From Cytobacillus firmus DS1 (GTDB lineage: Bacteria; Bacillota; Bacilli; Bacillales; Cytobacillaceae): a stretch of DNA of 64,000 bases. The translations under genes and the position numbers were made by a program. The stretch lies in assembly GCF_000565285.1 (NCBI RefSeq), contig NZ_APVL01000006.1, forward strand, positions 1 through 64,000, in the 5' to 3' direction. Positions within the stretch are counted from its first letter, which is position 1. Every line of letters begins with the position of its first letter. The notes under the pieces are model-generated. The model did not search any database and was not told where the DNA came from. It saw only the letters and a list, made by a program, of their open reading frames with translations. Below are positions 41,768 to 50,747 of the stretch, piece by piece.

Positions 41768-43141
41768 TCAATTGCAGCAGGATGATGCAGACCCTTTAAA
41801 GGAACTTTTTAAATTAACGCTGCATACACCCGTTTCCGGCAAATCCAGCTCCACTTTTTCAGCAGCAGCGAAATCCCCGCTCAAATAAGCAGCCACAGAC
41901 CTAACCTGCTCATAGCCTGTCGCCATCAAGAAGGTTGGAGCACGGCCATAGCTTTTTGAACCCACGATATAAAAATTTCTTTCAGGCTGTCTTAATTCCT
42001 TTTCTCCATGTGGGCGAACCGTACCGCAGCTATGAATATTAGGATCAATTAATGGTGCTAATGCTTCTACGCTTTCAGTTGAAGAATCAATGGAAGTACG
42101 AAGTTCACTTATGATTGAAAAATCTGGACGGTTTCCTGTATTAACAATCATTTCGTCGATTCCATCCAGGCTTCTCTGCTTCCCGTTTTGGCTGCCTATT
42201 AACTCGATTCCCGTTTCCGACTCTTTGACGAGCTGGATGCGAAATGGAGTAACTGCCTCCACTTGCCCGATATCAACCAAGTGATGGATTCTGCTTCCGA
42301 GGCGGCCGCGTGCTTCAAGTGCATCTTTTTCTTCTCCTCCGTAGGCATCCTCAACATGATTTCTTCTCATAATCCATAAAATCTCCGTTTCGGGATAGGA
42401 CTCTTTTAAATCGGCTAAATCCAGCAAGGCATTAATCGCTGAATGGCCTCCGCCGACAACTGCAATGCGCTTATTCCGATAGCGCTGATGCTCACTCCCT
42501 AATACATCGGGTATTCCATAAAATATCTTTTCCTTCAGTTCCTTCTCATCTGCCAGCCAAATTCCGCTTGATGAAGCCGGATTTGGATTTCCCCAGATAC
42601 CTGCAGCATCAATGACTGCTCTTGACTCAAAGGTTTTGTACTCTCCATTCTGCTCAGCATGAATAACAAAAGGAATATCATCCCGGTTTGCCGTTTTCAT
42701 TTTATCAGTGTCTTTTCTGCCAACTGACAAAACATTCGTATTCAGGTGGATGAAAGGTTTTATTTCAGGTAAACTGGACAGTGGCTTTAGATAGTGTTCA
42801 ACAAGTTCCTCCCCGGTAGGCAAAGCTTCCAAATGCGGCTGTACCCAGCCATTTGCGCTTAATAACCTGGCAGCAGCTTTATCAATATTGTACCGCCATG
42901 GTGAGAATAAACGAATATGTCCCCAGCTTTTAATATTAGCTCCCGCTTGCTTCCCTGCCTCAAGCAAAAAAAATGATTTCCCCCTGCTTGCCAGGTGTGC
43001 AGCAGCTGCGAGCCCCACCGGTCCGGCGCCAATTATAGCCACAGGCAGCTCTCTTGCTTCCCCCTTGCTAAGTGAATTCTTTTCTGACCCGTATTTCTTA
43101 GGCGTGCAGCATCCTTTTACAAGATCATTCTGATTAGTCAT
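41768..43141 (-). CDS. FAD-dependent oxidoreductase with terminal Cys pairs (ArsO-like)
   Basis: A 457-aa flavoprotein. FAD motif VAIIGAGPVGLAAAAHL near residue 35, NADPH-type motif IAVVGGGHSAINALLDL near 215, and MIVNTGNRPDFS near 325 give the two-dinucleotide-fold of flavin monooxygenases. The N-terminus carries a Cys-Cys pair (VKGCCTPKK) and the C-terminus ends SSCCN, features suited to trivalent arsenic binding. Flavin monooxygenases (ArsO, ArsH class) recur in ars clusters. ATG 43141 follows AGAGGAG. The gene is preceded by a perfect palindrome. Confidence 0.82.
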   Translation of the reverse strand: MTNQNDLVKGCCTPKKYGSEKNSLSKGEARELPVAIIGAGPVGLAAAAHLASRGKSFFLLEAGKQAGANIKSWGHIRLFSPWRYNIDKAAARLLSANGWVQPHLEALPTGEELVEHYLKPLSSLPEIKPFIHLNTNVLSVGRKDTDKMKTANRDDIPFVIHAEQNGEYKTFESRAVIDAAGIWGNPNPASSSGIWLADEKELKEKIFYGIPDVLGSEHQRYRNKRIAVVGGGHSAINALLDLADLKESYPETEILWIMRRNHVEDAYGGEEKDALEARGRLGSRIHHLVDIGQVEAVTPFRIQLVKESETGIELIGSQNGKQRSLDGIDEMIVNTGNRPDFSIISELRTSIDSSTESVEALAPLIDPNIHSCGTVRPHGEKELRQPERNFYIVGSKSYGRAPTFLMATGYEQVRSVAAYLSGDFAAAEKVELDLPETGVCSVNLKSSFKGSASSCCN

Positions 43142-43170
43142 ATTTTCTCCTCTTTTCTCCAATTATTTTT

Positions 43171-43187
43171 ACTTGCAAAATGCAAGT
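43171..43187. promoter_or_regulatory. Palindrome upstream of the flavoprotein gene (MarR operator)
   Basis: ACTTGCA-AAA-TGCAAGT is a perfect 7-bp inverted repeat, 30 bp before the flavoprotein start. A degenerate version (13 of 17 identical) lies before the marR gene at 43689-43705, so it is the likely binding site of that MarR protein. Confidence 0.7.
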
Positions 43188-43204
43188 AATATACCCAAGG
43201 GCAT

Positions 43205-43663
43205 TTACCCCTGAATTGGCTTGCAGCATGCATTGGACTTTGCCATTGCATTATTTAACAAATGAATTGAGCGGATGACTGTTTCTTTTTCAAACTCATT
43301 CATTTGTGAAAAAACCTCCTGTAAAAATGAATTCATCTGCTGATCTATTGACCCTGCAATAAATTTTCCTTCAGCAGTCAGCGATAGTATACTGATTCTT
43401 TTATCAGCAGGATCCGGCATCTTCTTAACTAAATTCATCTTTACTAAAGATTGCACCTGCCGGCTGAAAGTAGTGATATCGGTCCCTAAGGTATCTGCAA
43501 TCTGCTGCATGGACGGGTTATGCTGATTATCAATCTCATAAAGAATATGGCTTTGAATGAGGGAAATATCGCATCCGCCGACACTGCAGCAATTTTTATT
43601 AAGTAAGCCAAAACGGCGCGTCATTACTTGAAACAAACTGCGAAGATTTTCCATTATTTTCAC
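43205..43663 (-). CDS. MarR family regulator with Cys pairs, likely metalloid-sensing
   Basis: A 152-aa MarR protein with winged helix NPSMQQIADTLGTDITTFSRQVQSLVKMNLV. Unusually it has Cys25-Cys26 and Cys31 (NKNCCSVGGCD) in helix 1 and Cys146-Cys147 near the end, a possible As(III)-type thiol sensor. First gene of the operon that ends in arsN1-like. Confidence 0.85.
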   Translation of the reverse strand: MKIMENLRSLFQVMTRRFGLLNKNCCSVGGCDISLIQSHILYEIDNQHNPSMQQIADTLGTDITTFSRQVQSLVKMNLVKKMPDPADKRISILSLTAEGKFIAGSIDQQMNSFLQEVFSQMNEFEKETVIRSIHLLNNAMAKSNACCKPIQG

Positions 43664-43688
43664 CTCTTGGTTATATTATAGTTAATAA

Positions 43689-43705
43689 ACTTGCATATTA
43701 CAACT
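43689..43705. promoter_or_regulatory. Second MarR operator candidate upstream of marR
   Basis: ACTTGCATATTACAACT, 26 bp before the marR start, matches 13 of 17 bases of the palindrome at 43171. Fits autoregulation. Confidence 0.5.
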
Positions 43706-43868
43706 AATTTCTAAAGAATTTTAAAAATTTGTTCACAAATCGGGCCGACACCTGTTTTTCAATAATTAACTTCAAACTTTCTCCAATAATGCTGCTTGCA
43801 TTAAAATGACAGTAGGGTAAAATCCTGTATTTAAGCAAAGGAATTGTCTTAAGAAGGAGTTACCAATC

Positions 43869-44384
43869 ATGTCTATCCAAATTGTCATTCTTGGTCTGTT
43901 AAAAGAAAAAAAGTACCATCCCTATGAAATGAAAAAAGTCATTTTAGAACACAAATGGGATGAGCTTTTCCCTGTTACGGACGGCAACATATATCACGCC
44001 ATCCGCAAGCTTGAAAAGCACAAATGGATCCATGCGGAAAAGCAGGAACAGGTGAATAACCGGCCAAACCGTACCGTGTACAAAATTACGGAAGAAGGAA
44101 AAAATCAGCTATCAGAAGAAATCATTGAGGTGTTTAAAAAGCGGATGCCAGAACCGCGCTCCCTTTATCCTGCCCTATTGTTTGTTCAATCATCCCAAGT
44201 TCCTGAAGCAGCTGAACATATAAAAAACTGGATTTCTGACTTGAAAGCAGAAGTCAAAGTACAGCATGACTACCAGGCGGTCATTCCTAATCTGATACAG
44301 GAACATTATAAGGGCTTAAATGAATTTTATATGAATTGGCTGACAAAGATACTCCAAGTATTAGAGTCTCCGGATGAGAGGTAA
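43869..44384 (+). CDS. PadR family transcriptional regulator
   Basis: A 171-aa PadR-like protein: winged helix at residues 1-80 (LGLLKEKKYHPYEMKKVI ... DGNIYHAIRKLEKHKWI) and a C-terminal helical domain. It starts behind AGAAGGAG. Nearest gene downstream is an MFS transporter, a usual partner of PadR proteins. Confidence 0.88.
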   Translation: MSIQIVILGLLKEKKYHPYEMKKVILEHKWDELFPVTDGNIYHAIRKLEKHKWIHAEKQEQVNNRPNRTVYKITEEGKNQLSEEIIEVFKKRMPEPRSLYPALLFVQSSQVPEAAEHIKNWISDLKAEVKVQHDYQAVIPNLIQEHYKGLNEFYMNWLTKILQVLESPDER

Positions 44385-44554
44385 GAGGGTATTATCCGCT
44401 TACCTTTCTTTAATTCCATCCCAAAACACTGTAAAAATTTTACCAATTCCCCCAAAAGCTATGTACTTTTCACTCGAAAGCACTTATACTATTCTGAATA
44501 TTGTCTTTTCGTAAAGCGAAGGATGCTCGAAATACCTTTAGGGAGTGTCTAAAT

Positions 44555-45787
44555 TTGAGAACTTCAGGAAAAGTTGATTCAAAAACCCTTTTACTAATGG
44601 CCGGCATTATTTTTGTGGCATTTAATTTACGTCCTGCGATTACATCAGTTGGGCCATTGATCGGAGCAATCCGGGCTGAAACGGGAATTTCCAATGGTGC
44701 AGCAGGCCTTCTGACTACCCTTCCGCTAGTGGCCTTCGCCCTTCTCTCTCCTTTTGTTCCGAGGATTGCCCAAAAGCTTGGCAGTGAATGGAGCATTCTT
44801 TTAGGTTTGAGCATTTTGGGAGCCGGCATTGCGGCCCGTTCTTTGGGAATGCTTCCGCCGCTGTACATAGGAACTATTTTAATAGGTTTAGGAGTAGGTC
44901 TTTGCAATGTGCTTCTTCCTGGAATGGTCAAGGAAAAGTTTCCGCAGAAGGTTGGCCTGCTGACAGGCATTTATACATTTTCAATGGGCATTTGTGCGGG
45001 ACTTGCGCCAGGTTTCAGTGTCCCGCTTGCTGAGGGACTTGGGTTGGGCTGGAGGCTCTCACTTGGAGCATGGTCCGTCCTGATATTAATTGCCATCATT
45101 GTCTGGCTTCCGCAGCTCAGGATGAAAAAGAAAAAAACTGAAGTATCTGCGGTTTCTGCACCAAAGTCTTCCATTTGGACCTCCCCCATCGCCTGGCAGG
45201 TCACACTGTTTATGGGATTGCAATCAATGGTCTATTTCAGCACCACCACATGGCTTCCGGAGATTCTTCACAGCCAGGGACGAGAAATCGCAGCAGCTGG
45301 CTGGATGGTAACCGTTCTGCAGTTTTCCGGGCTTCCTGTCAACTTTATTATTCCTGTCCTTGCAGACCGGCTCCCCAACCAAAAAGCTATCGCTTTGGGC
45401 ATCGGCATTTTCACTTTTGCCGGCATTACAGGTCTGCTTTTGAATGTTAATGGCATTATCACTAACATCAGTATCGTTCTAATCGGAATCGGGCTTGGCG
45501 CTGCAATCAGCCATTCCTTAACTCTAATCGGCCTTCGTGCCGAAAATGCGAAACAGGCTGCGAGTCTTTCAGGTATGGCGCAATCAGTCGGCTACCTCCT
45601 CGCCGCAGCTGGACCGATTCTCATCGGCTCACTGTATGACCTGTTCCAGTCATGGACCATTCCGCTGGCCTTGCTTTTGGTCATAACTGTCATCTTTACG
45701 CTTTCCGGAATAGGAGCGGGGCGTGACCAATTTGTTCTGCAGGAAAAAAAGCATAAACAGAAAAAGACAGCCTCAACCATTGCGTAA
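44555..45787 (+). CDS. CynX/NimT-family MFS transporter
   Basis: A 410-aa MFS protein with 12 helices. The start (LLMAGIIFVAFNLRPAITSVGPLIGAIR) is characteristic of the CynX/NimT/YycB group (cyanate or nitroimidazole export). TTG 44555 has GGGAGTG upstream; the longer ATG start lacks one. A central basic loop (RMKKKKTEVSAV) lies near residue 190. Substrate unknown. Confidence 0.87.
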   Translation: MRTSGKVDSKTLLLMAGIIFVAFNLRPAITSVGPLIGAIRAETGISNGAAGLLTTLPLVAFALLSPFVPRIAQKLGSEWSILLGLSILGAGIAARSLGMLPPLYIGTILIGLGVGLCNVLLPGMVKEKFPQKVGLLTGIYTFSMGICAGLAPGFSVPLAEGLGLGWRLSLGAWSVLILIAIIVWLPQLRMKKKKTEVSAVSAPKSSIWTSPIAWQVTLFMGLQSMVYFSTTTWLPEILHSQGREIAAAGWMVTVLQFSGLPVNFIIPVLADRLPNQKAIALGIGIFTFAGITGLLLNVNGIITNISIVLIGIGLGAAISHSLTLIGLRAENAKQAASLSGMAQSVGYLLAAAGPILIGSLYDLFQSWTIPLALLLVITVIFTLSGIGAGRDQFVLQEKKHKQKKTASTIA

Positions 45788-45819
45788 TACTAGTGTTACT
45801 ACAATTCGTCCCGAAGGTG

Positions 45820-45900
45820 GAGCGGGTTCGGACTCTGAACTAAGGTTTCCCGCTTTCTGTGTCCGAAGTTGATCCACGTTCTGAGGGTTTCCTTCTTTCT
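45820..45900. repeat. 52-bp repeat family, locus 2
   Basis: Two units with matching GTTC at 45826 and 45878 (52 bp apart) and the element TTTCTGTGTCCGAAGTT at 45854-45870. Same orientation as the locus at 62185 and opposite to that at 11951. It lies between the MFS gene and a transporter remnant that it abuts. Confidence 0.75.
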
Positions 45901-45902
45901 GT

Positions 45903-46063
45903 TCTATATAGGAAGACTGAAGTATATTTCCCCCACGGAAACCAGTCTTTTATCCAGTATGGAGCCGCTTGTGACAGCTTGGATAGCCTTCCTGTGGCTA
46001 AAAGAAGCCTTCGGTAGTTTGCTCGGCTGTGTTTTCATCATTACAGAAGTACTTTTCCTATAA
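45903..46063 (+). pseudogene. EamA/DMT-type transporter remnant
   Basis: Encodes YIGRLKYISPTETSLLSSMEPLVTAWIAFLWLKEAFG and the last helix of an EamA-domain transporter. All earlier helices are absent, and the 5' edge coincides with the end of the 52-bp repeat, so the repeat marks the break point of the truncation. Confidence 0.75.
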
Positions 46064-46228
46064 TGAAAGAAAAAGAAGAGGAAAGCATTATTTTGCAGCA
46101 AAAAGGGGCTTAATCCTTACACTTTGAATCATTAAGAAATCCAATAAGCCTTATTAAACAATCGGTGAAGCGGTTCTCCTTTCCTATGGTACGGTTAAGG
46201 TATCAAATGAACGAAAGGGGAACTATCT

Positions 46229-47272
46229 GTGGAAGCTCAAAAAATTCAAGAATATGTAATAGAAGAACCTAAAAAAAAGCAAAAGGCTATCGGATTTGCA
46301 AAAGGATTATCACTGACCCTTTTCCTTGCGGTTCTGGCTGGCCAAATTGCCAATCTTCCCTTTTTCTCCATTCTCGGAATTATGATCCTCTCCATTCTGC
46401 TGGGAGGCATTTGGGGAAATACGCTATCTGTACCTGCGGACGCTCATTCAGGTGTACAGTTCTCAAGCAAGGTATTGCTTCGTGCAGGGATTATTTTACT
46501 GGGCTTTAGTCTGAATTTGCAGGAAATTATATCAGCAGGCTTTTCCATCATGATCATCGATGTAGTGGTCATCGTCTTTACCATGAGTTTGATCCTGCTT
46601 TTGGGCAAAGCGTTCAGAATCAATAAGAAATTGTCAGCTTTACTTGCTGCAGGCACTGCTATTTGCGGAGCCGCAGCCATTATTGCGATTGCGCCAATTG
46701 TCAAAAGCAAGGAAGAGCAAACCGCTGTTGCAATATCATGCATCGCCGTTTTAGGGACCATTGGGGCGATTTTGTATATTGTTTTATTTCCCTTGCTCCC
46801 TATCAGCGAGCAGGAATATGGTGTATTAGCCGGGGCCACACTGCACGAACTTGCCCATGTAGTGGCGGCAGGGGTTCCGGGCGGAGATGTCAGCAGTGAC
46901 TCTGCCATTCTTGTAAAACTGGGAAGAGTCCTGTTGCTGATACCAGTTGCCCTTATCATAAGCTTTGTTTACAGCAGAAAAAACAGCGGCAAGAGCCGAA
47001 ATATAGGGAAGCTGCCAATCCCATGGTTTATTTTCGGATTTCTCCTTACAAGCCTGATCAATACTATCTTCTCCATACCCGGCAGTATCATCAGCATCTT
47101 TTTATTGCTTAGCACCTACCTCTTGGCAATGGGAATGGCAGGGCTTGGGCTTAATATTAAATGGAAGGACTTCGTGAAAGTAGGCTTTAAACCAGTGGCT
47201 GTTGCTATAGCAGGCTTTCTGGGTCTTCTTGCCATAACCCCTCTGCTTCTCTTACTATATAAAATTTTTTAA
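46229..47272 (+). CDS. YeiH family putative sulfate exporter (UPF0324)
   Basis: A 347-aa membrane protein with about 10 helices and the family motifs GIWGNTLSVPADAHSGVQFSSKVLLRAGIILLGFSLNL and AGATLHELAHVVAAG. GTG start behind AAAGGGGA. A LysR gene follows on the same strand after 59 bp, the arrangement seen for yeiH and yeiE in other bacteria. Sulfur compounds are the suggested substrates. Confidence 0.9.
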   Translation: MEAQKIQEYVIEEPKKKQKAIGFAKGLSLTLFLAVLAGQIANLPFFSILGIMILSILLGGIWGNTLSVPADAHSGVQFSSKVLLRAGIILLGFSLNLQEIISAGFSIMIIDVVVIVFTMSLILLLGKAFRINKKLSALLAAGTAICGAAAIIAIAPIVKSKEEQTAVAISCIAVLGTIGAILYIVLFPLLPISEQEYGVLAGATLHELAHVVAAGVPGGDVSSDSAILVKLGRVLLLIPVALIISFVYSRKNSGKSRNIGKLPIPWFIFGFLLTSLINTIFSIPGSIISIFLLLSTYLLAMGMAGLGLNIKWKDFVKVGFKPVAVAIAGFLGLLAITPLLLLLYKIF

Positions 47273-47331
47273 ATGTCCCCTGATCAATTACAATAGAAAG
47301 AGAGAAGTTACATGATTGAAGGAGGATACCT

Positions 47332-48219
47332 ATGAACCTCGACTATTTAAAAGTATTTTATGTCACCGCAAATAATAAAAGTTTTTCCCAGACTGCCAAG
47401 GATCTTCACCTCTCTCAATCCAGTGTCAGCCTTCAAATCAAACAACTTGAAGAACAGTGGGATTGTCAGCTCTTTGAACGGACAACAAAAAAAATCTCGC
47501 TGACACCAGCAGGGGAAATCCTTTATCATAAAGTCAAAAAGCTGATAGCTTTAATGAATGAAACTGAAAATGAACTGGAAGAATTAAAGGGAAGTGTTCA
47601 TGGAGATTTAAAGGTCGGAGCAAGCTTAACGGTCGGGGAGCATGTCCTCCCCTTTATATTAGCCGACTTTTCGAGTCTTTATCCAAAAGTAAACCTGCAT
47701 TTAAATGTATATAACTCCAGGCATATTGTTGAGAAGCTATTAAATCATGAAATCAATTTAGGGTTCATTGAATCCATGCTCTCCTACCCAGCCTTCAAGC
47801 AAGTTCCTTTTGCCAAAGATGAGCTGATTATCATAGCCTCTCCTGAAAATAAATACATTAAGACGGACAATATAACCATCGAGGAGCTGCTGTCAGTTCC
47901 TATTATTATCCGTGAAAAAGGATCAGGAACACGGCAAGTGATGGAGGATTCCTTTAGAAAATGTCATGTAGATGCATCCAAATTGAATGTCATTATGGAA
48001 CTTAAACACACCGAAGCCATTAAATCCTGCGTAGAAGCGGGTTTAGGCATTTCCATCATCTCAAAGTCTGCTGTAAAAAAAGAACTTCGGCTCGGGACTT
48101 TAAAACAATTACACATAGAAGGAATTACAATGCAGCGCGACTTCTACATGATCTATCATGAGGAAGCCCTGAAACATACCAGCAGGAAGCTGATGGAATT
48201 TATATCATCAAGGCAGTGA
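47332..48219 (+). CDS. LysR family regulator (CysL/YeiE-like)
   Basis: A 295-aa LysR protein with winged helix MNLDYLKVFYVTANNKSFSQTAKDLHLSQSSVSLQIKQLE and an effector domain (LKVGASLTVGEHVLPFIL ... LSVPIIIREKGSGTRQVMED). Resembles the CysL/YeiE group that senses sulfur status. Likely controls the preceding exporter gene, which it follows directly behind AAGGAGGA. Confidence 0.9.
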   Translation: MNLDYLKVFYVTANNKSFSQTAKDLHLSQSSVSLQIKQLEEQWDCQLFERTTKKISLTPAGEILYHKVKKLIALMNETENELEELKGSVHGDLKVGASLTVGEHVLPFILADFSSLYPKVNLHLNVYNSRHIVEKLLNHEINLGFIESMLSYPAFKQVPFAKDELIIIASPENKYIKTDNITIEELLSVPIIIREKGSGTRQVMEDSFRKCHVDASKLNVIMELKHTEAIKSCVEAGLGISIISKSAVKKELRLGTLKQLHIEGITMQRDFYMIYHEEALKHTSRKLMEFISSRQ

Positions 48220-48302
48220 GAATTAAGAGTGTACTGTAAAGCTCAAAGTACAGACTTGGAGTTCAGGGCTTATGAAAGTCATAATAAATCTGAACCCAGC
48301 CC

Positions 48303-48360
48303 TTCTCCTGACTCTGCACGGGCTTTTCCCGCATTTTGCGTCCGAACCACTTCCCTGGTG
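48303..48360. repeat. 52-bp repeat family, locus 3 (degenerate single unit)
   Basis: CTGACTCTGCACGGGC and TTTTGCGTCCGAACC match the element order and orientation of the other loci (CTGACTCAG ... TTCTGTGTCCGAAG) but are diverged. Located between convergent genes. Confidence 0.5.
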
Positions 48361-48378
48361 CAAACCACAGATCCGGGC

Positions 48379-48948
48379 TCATTCACCTTGCATATTCTCA
48401 CTCATTCTTTTAACAAACATCGTCAAAAAATAGGCTGCATAGGCAATCACGACATCGACCAGAAAGATATTTAATTGATTCATTCCCTTGTTAAAATGGA
48501 CCATACCGGCCCATTCTTCAAGAGTGGCGAATCCAAAGGCAAAAACGGCACTTGCTAAAATCGTGTAAAGCAGAAAGCTTTTCCTGTGGTTGGTGCAGTA
48601 CTGATAAATCAGCAGGAAACCGACCGGTAAAGCTGATGCTGTCATGTTCAGGGCATAGGGAAACATGGGAAATAAAAAATGGGTGTGAACAAAATAACTA
48701 TATCGCTCCAAAAAGCTGTCGGCGTAAGTCCAAAGAATATGCACGGTATACCCAAAGAAGAAAATCTCAAAAATTCTGCTGCGATCAACGGCAAGATACA
48801 CAAGAACAAGCGGGAGGATCATCAGAGCCAGAACCACCCAAAACTGCCATGTCGAAAGACCCGAAAACTCTCTCCAATATGTAGTAATAAGCGAATTCAT
48901 CTTTTCACTTTGTAAATATATTTGATCCCAGTACTCGCTATAACTCAT
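48379..48948 (-). CDS. CBO0543 family membrane protein
   Basis: A 189-aa protein with five or six hydrophobic segments and the CBO0543-type ending (GFATLEEWAGMVHFNKGMNQLNIFLVDVVIAYAAYFLTM). Function unknown. It is common in Bacillus and Clostridium. Confidence 0.8.
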   Translation of the reverse strand: MSYSEYWDQIYLQSEKMNSLITTYWREFSGLSTWQFWVVLALMILPLVLVYLAVDRSRIFEIFFFGYTVHILWTYADSFLERYSYFVHTHFLFPMFPYALNMTASALPVGFLLIYQYCTNHRKSFLLYTILASAVFAFGFATLEEWAGMVHFNKGMNQLNIFLVDVVIAYAAYFLTMFVKRMSENMQGE

Positions 48949-48984
48949 AAAACAACCTCCCGGAACACATAATTCTTAAAAGAA

Positions 48985-49476
48985 TTATGCATAATCATAG
49001 TTTTCCACTCTTGCATCAATCAGCATTTTTCTAAAAAGATCTCCTTTTTGAACCCCCAATATTTTCTGGCCATATTCAAGGAAAGACATCAGTTCGTTTT
49101 CCTGTAAATGACTCATAGTCAGCGGAAAATGTTCCATCTCTTTTACCTCATCCATAATCTGATCCAATAGTTCCTTTCCGCTTTTGGAAATTGCTACACA
49201 TTTATAGCGGAGCTGCTCTTTATTGGCTGTGATTTCGATCAGGCCTTTTTCTTTCAACGGTTTTAATAGCCTCGTTACAGTCGAAAGATGCCAGCATCCC
49301 AATTCACTTATTTGGGTCGGGCTTAGCTTTTGATTATGAGTGCCAAGCAGAAACAAAATATGCTGCTGAGCAGGCGTCAGCTTGAACTTCTTTTCAAGCT
49401 CTGCCCATTTCTTTTCCATGCAGAAGTACAGTGCCCTTATGACAAGTAATGTCTGCTGTTTCAGTAAGATGTTCAT
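48985..49476 (-). CDS. MarR family transcriptional regulator
   Basis: A 163-aa MarR protein with winged helix KLSPTQISELGCWHLSTVTRLLKPLKEKGLI and a long C-terminal helix, resembling Hpr/ScoC-like regulators. ATG 49476 has AGGGGGAAAAGG upstream; the longer reading lacks one. A 16-bp palindrome is 20 bp upstream. Target genes are not evident. Confidence 0.85.
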   Translation of the reverse strand: MNILLKQQTLLVIRALYFCMEKKWAELEKKFKLTPAQQHILFLLGTHNQKLSPTQISELGCWHLSTVTRLLKPLKEKGLIEITANKEQLRYKCVAISKSGKELLDQIMDEVKEMEHFPLTMSHLQENELMSFLEYGQKILGVQKGDLFRKMLIDARVENYDYA

Positions 49477-49495
49477 CCTTTTCCCCCTCACTTGC

Positions 49496-49511
49496 AAATA
49501 CAATTGTATTT
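49496..49511. promoter_or_regulatory. Palindrome upstream of MarR gene
   Basis: AAATACAATTGTATTT is a perfect 16-bp palindrome 20 bp before the marR-type gene at 48985-49476. Likely autoregulatory operator. Confidence 0.65.
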
Positions 49512-49548
49512 ACACGTATTGTTTGAGAGATGGTTAATATTATGCAAA

Positions 49549-49582
49549 AAAAATAGAGGCACACTTTCCTGCCTCTATTTTA
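49549..49582 (-). terminator. Terminator overlapping the stop of the 78-aa gene
   Basis: AAATAGAGGC and GCCTCTATTT form a 10-bp stem with A and T tracts; the gene at 49575-49811 ends inside it. Confidence 0.8.
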
Positions 49583-49811
49583 GTTCTATTCTATTTTTCA
49601 CATCCTCTCTAATGAGCCCAATCATCTCTTCGGACAAATTCGCAGGAAGCGAAGAACCATCATTAAATACCCAGGCGTTGATTACCTCAAGATCTGCTTT
49701 TTTAAATGTGATGCTATAAGTATTGTTTCCATGGAGAAATTCTGCTGTCACATATTCTTCCCCATCGAATTCATCATCCACAATCATGCCGGTTATTTCG
49801 TAAGGATTCAC
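49575..49811 (-). CDS. Conserved hypothetical protein, 78 aa
   Basis: A soluble acidic protein (MNPYEITGMIVDDEFDGEEY ... FKKADLEVINAWVFNDGSSL). It has a ribosome binding site (AGGAGATTACCA), but its family is not recognised. Possibly a small regulator or ribosome-associated factor; no motif supports more. Confidence 0.6.
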   Translation of the reverse strand: MNPYEITGMIVDDEFDGEEYVTAEFLHGNNTYSITFKKADLEVINAWVFNDGSSLPANLSEEMIGLIREDVKNRIELK

Positions 49812-49878
49812 TTGGTAATCTCCTTTTAGCTTTTTACAGTTTAGGATGCACGAAGCCCATCATATTATTCGAAAATGT

Positions 49879-50499
49879 TTATGTCTTCATTATAATGGTA
49901 TCTATGGTTTTAAAAGCAACCAAAAATGTAGCAAGGGAGTATGCCGCTTCGGTGATTCCGAATAAAAAAACGGAACTCCCAAAGAGTAGGATATTCATAA
50001 TCAGGATGCATTGCCCGATGGTGAACGGCAAACGCTCGCTGAATAATATCGCCAAAACTTCTGTTCCGTCCAGGCATGCTCCGAACCGGATAATGAGCCC
50101 CACTCCCGTTCCGAGAAAAAGTCCTCCAAGGATAATGATCAGCAGGGGATGGTTAGTCACTTCCTCAACTGGAGCCAATATGTATGTTTCCCCTGCCAGC
50201 ACGGAACTGGCAAACAGGCTTAACAACAAAAATCTTCCCCCTAAAAAGAAGAAGCCTGCCAGTAAAAACGGAAGATTCAACAGCAGGATCAAAGCACCTA
50301 CATTTACATGAAAAACATGTGAAAGTAGCATGCTCAATCCAACAATGCCGCCATCAATGACATAATTTTTCACAAGGAATAATTGGAGTGATACAGCCAC
50401 AAGTGTTGCCCCGAGTATGATAAACAGCCCATTTTTAAATGCAGAAAATGTGCCGTTCCGCCTTTGGCCAAAATAGTATGGAACTCTATTTCTATACAC
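49879..50499 (-). CDS. YitT family membrane protein lacking DUF2179
   Basis: A 206-aa protein with five or six hydrophobic segments and the YitT signature (KNYVIDGGIVGLSMLLSHV; GVGLIIRFGACLDGTEVLAI). Typical members are about 280 aa with a C-terminal DUF2179 domain; this one stops after the membrane part (KTIDTIIMKT). Either a short natural variant or a truncated gene. Confidence 0.8.
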   Translation of the reverse strand: MYRNRVPYYFGQRRNGTFSAFKNGLFIILGATLVAVSLQLFLVKNYVIDGGIVGLSMLLSHVFHVNVGALILLLNLPFLLAGFFFLGGRFLLLSLFASSVLAGETYILAPVEEVTNHPLLIIILGGLFLGTGVGLIIRFGACLDGTEVLAILFSERLPFTIGQCILIMNILLFGSSVFLFGITEAAYSLATFLVAFKTIDTIIMKT

Positions 50500-50747
50500 C
50501 GTCCATCTCCTTTTGTTCAGTCTGTCTTATGTATTGAAATATATTCCGCCAAATCAATAAAATGCGGACGCTTTCTTTTAAATTTTTAATAGATTTCCAG
50601 AAAAAAAAAGATAGAATTCCTTCATATCAGAGTGTAAAATATATTCAGCCAGAAGAAAAACTGGTAAGGACGCAAATATAGAAATACGTCACGCAGCACA
50701 AAAATATATTGAATTTTCAGAAAACTAAATAAAAGAGGTTGATGTAC

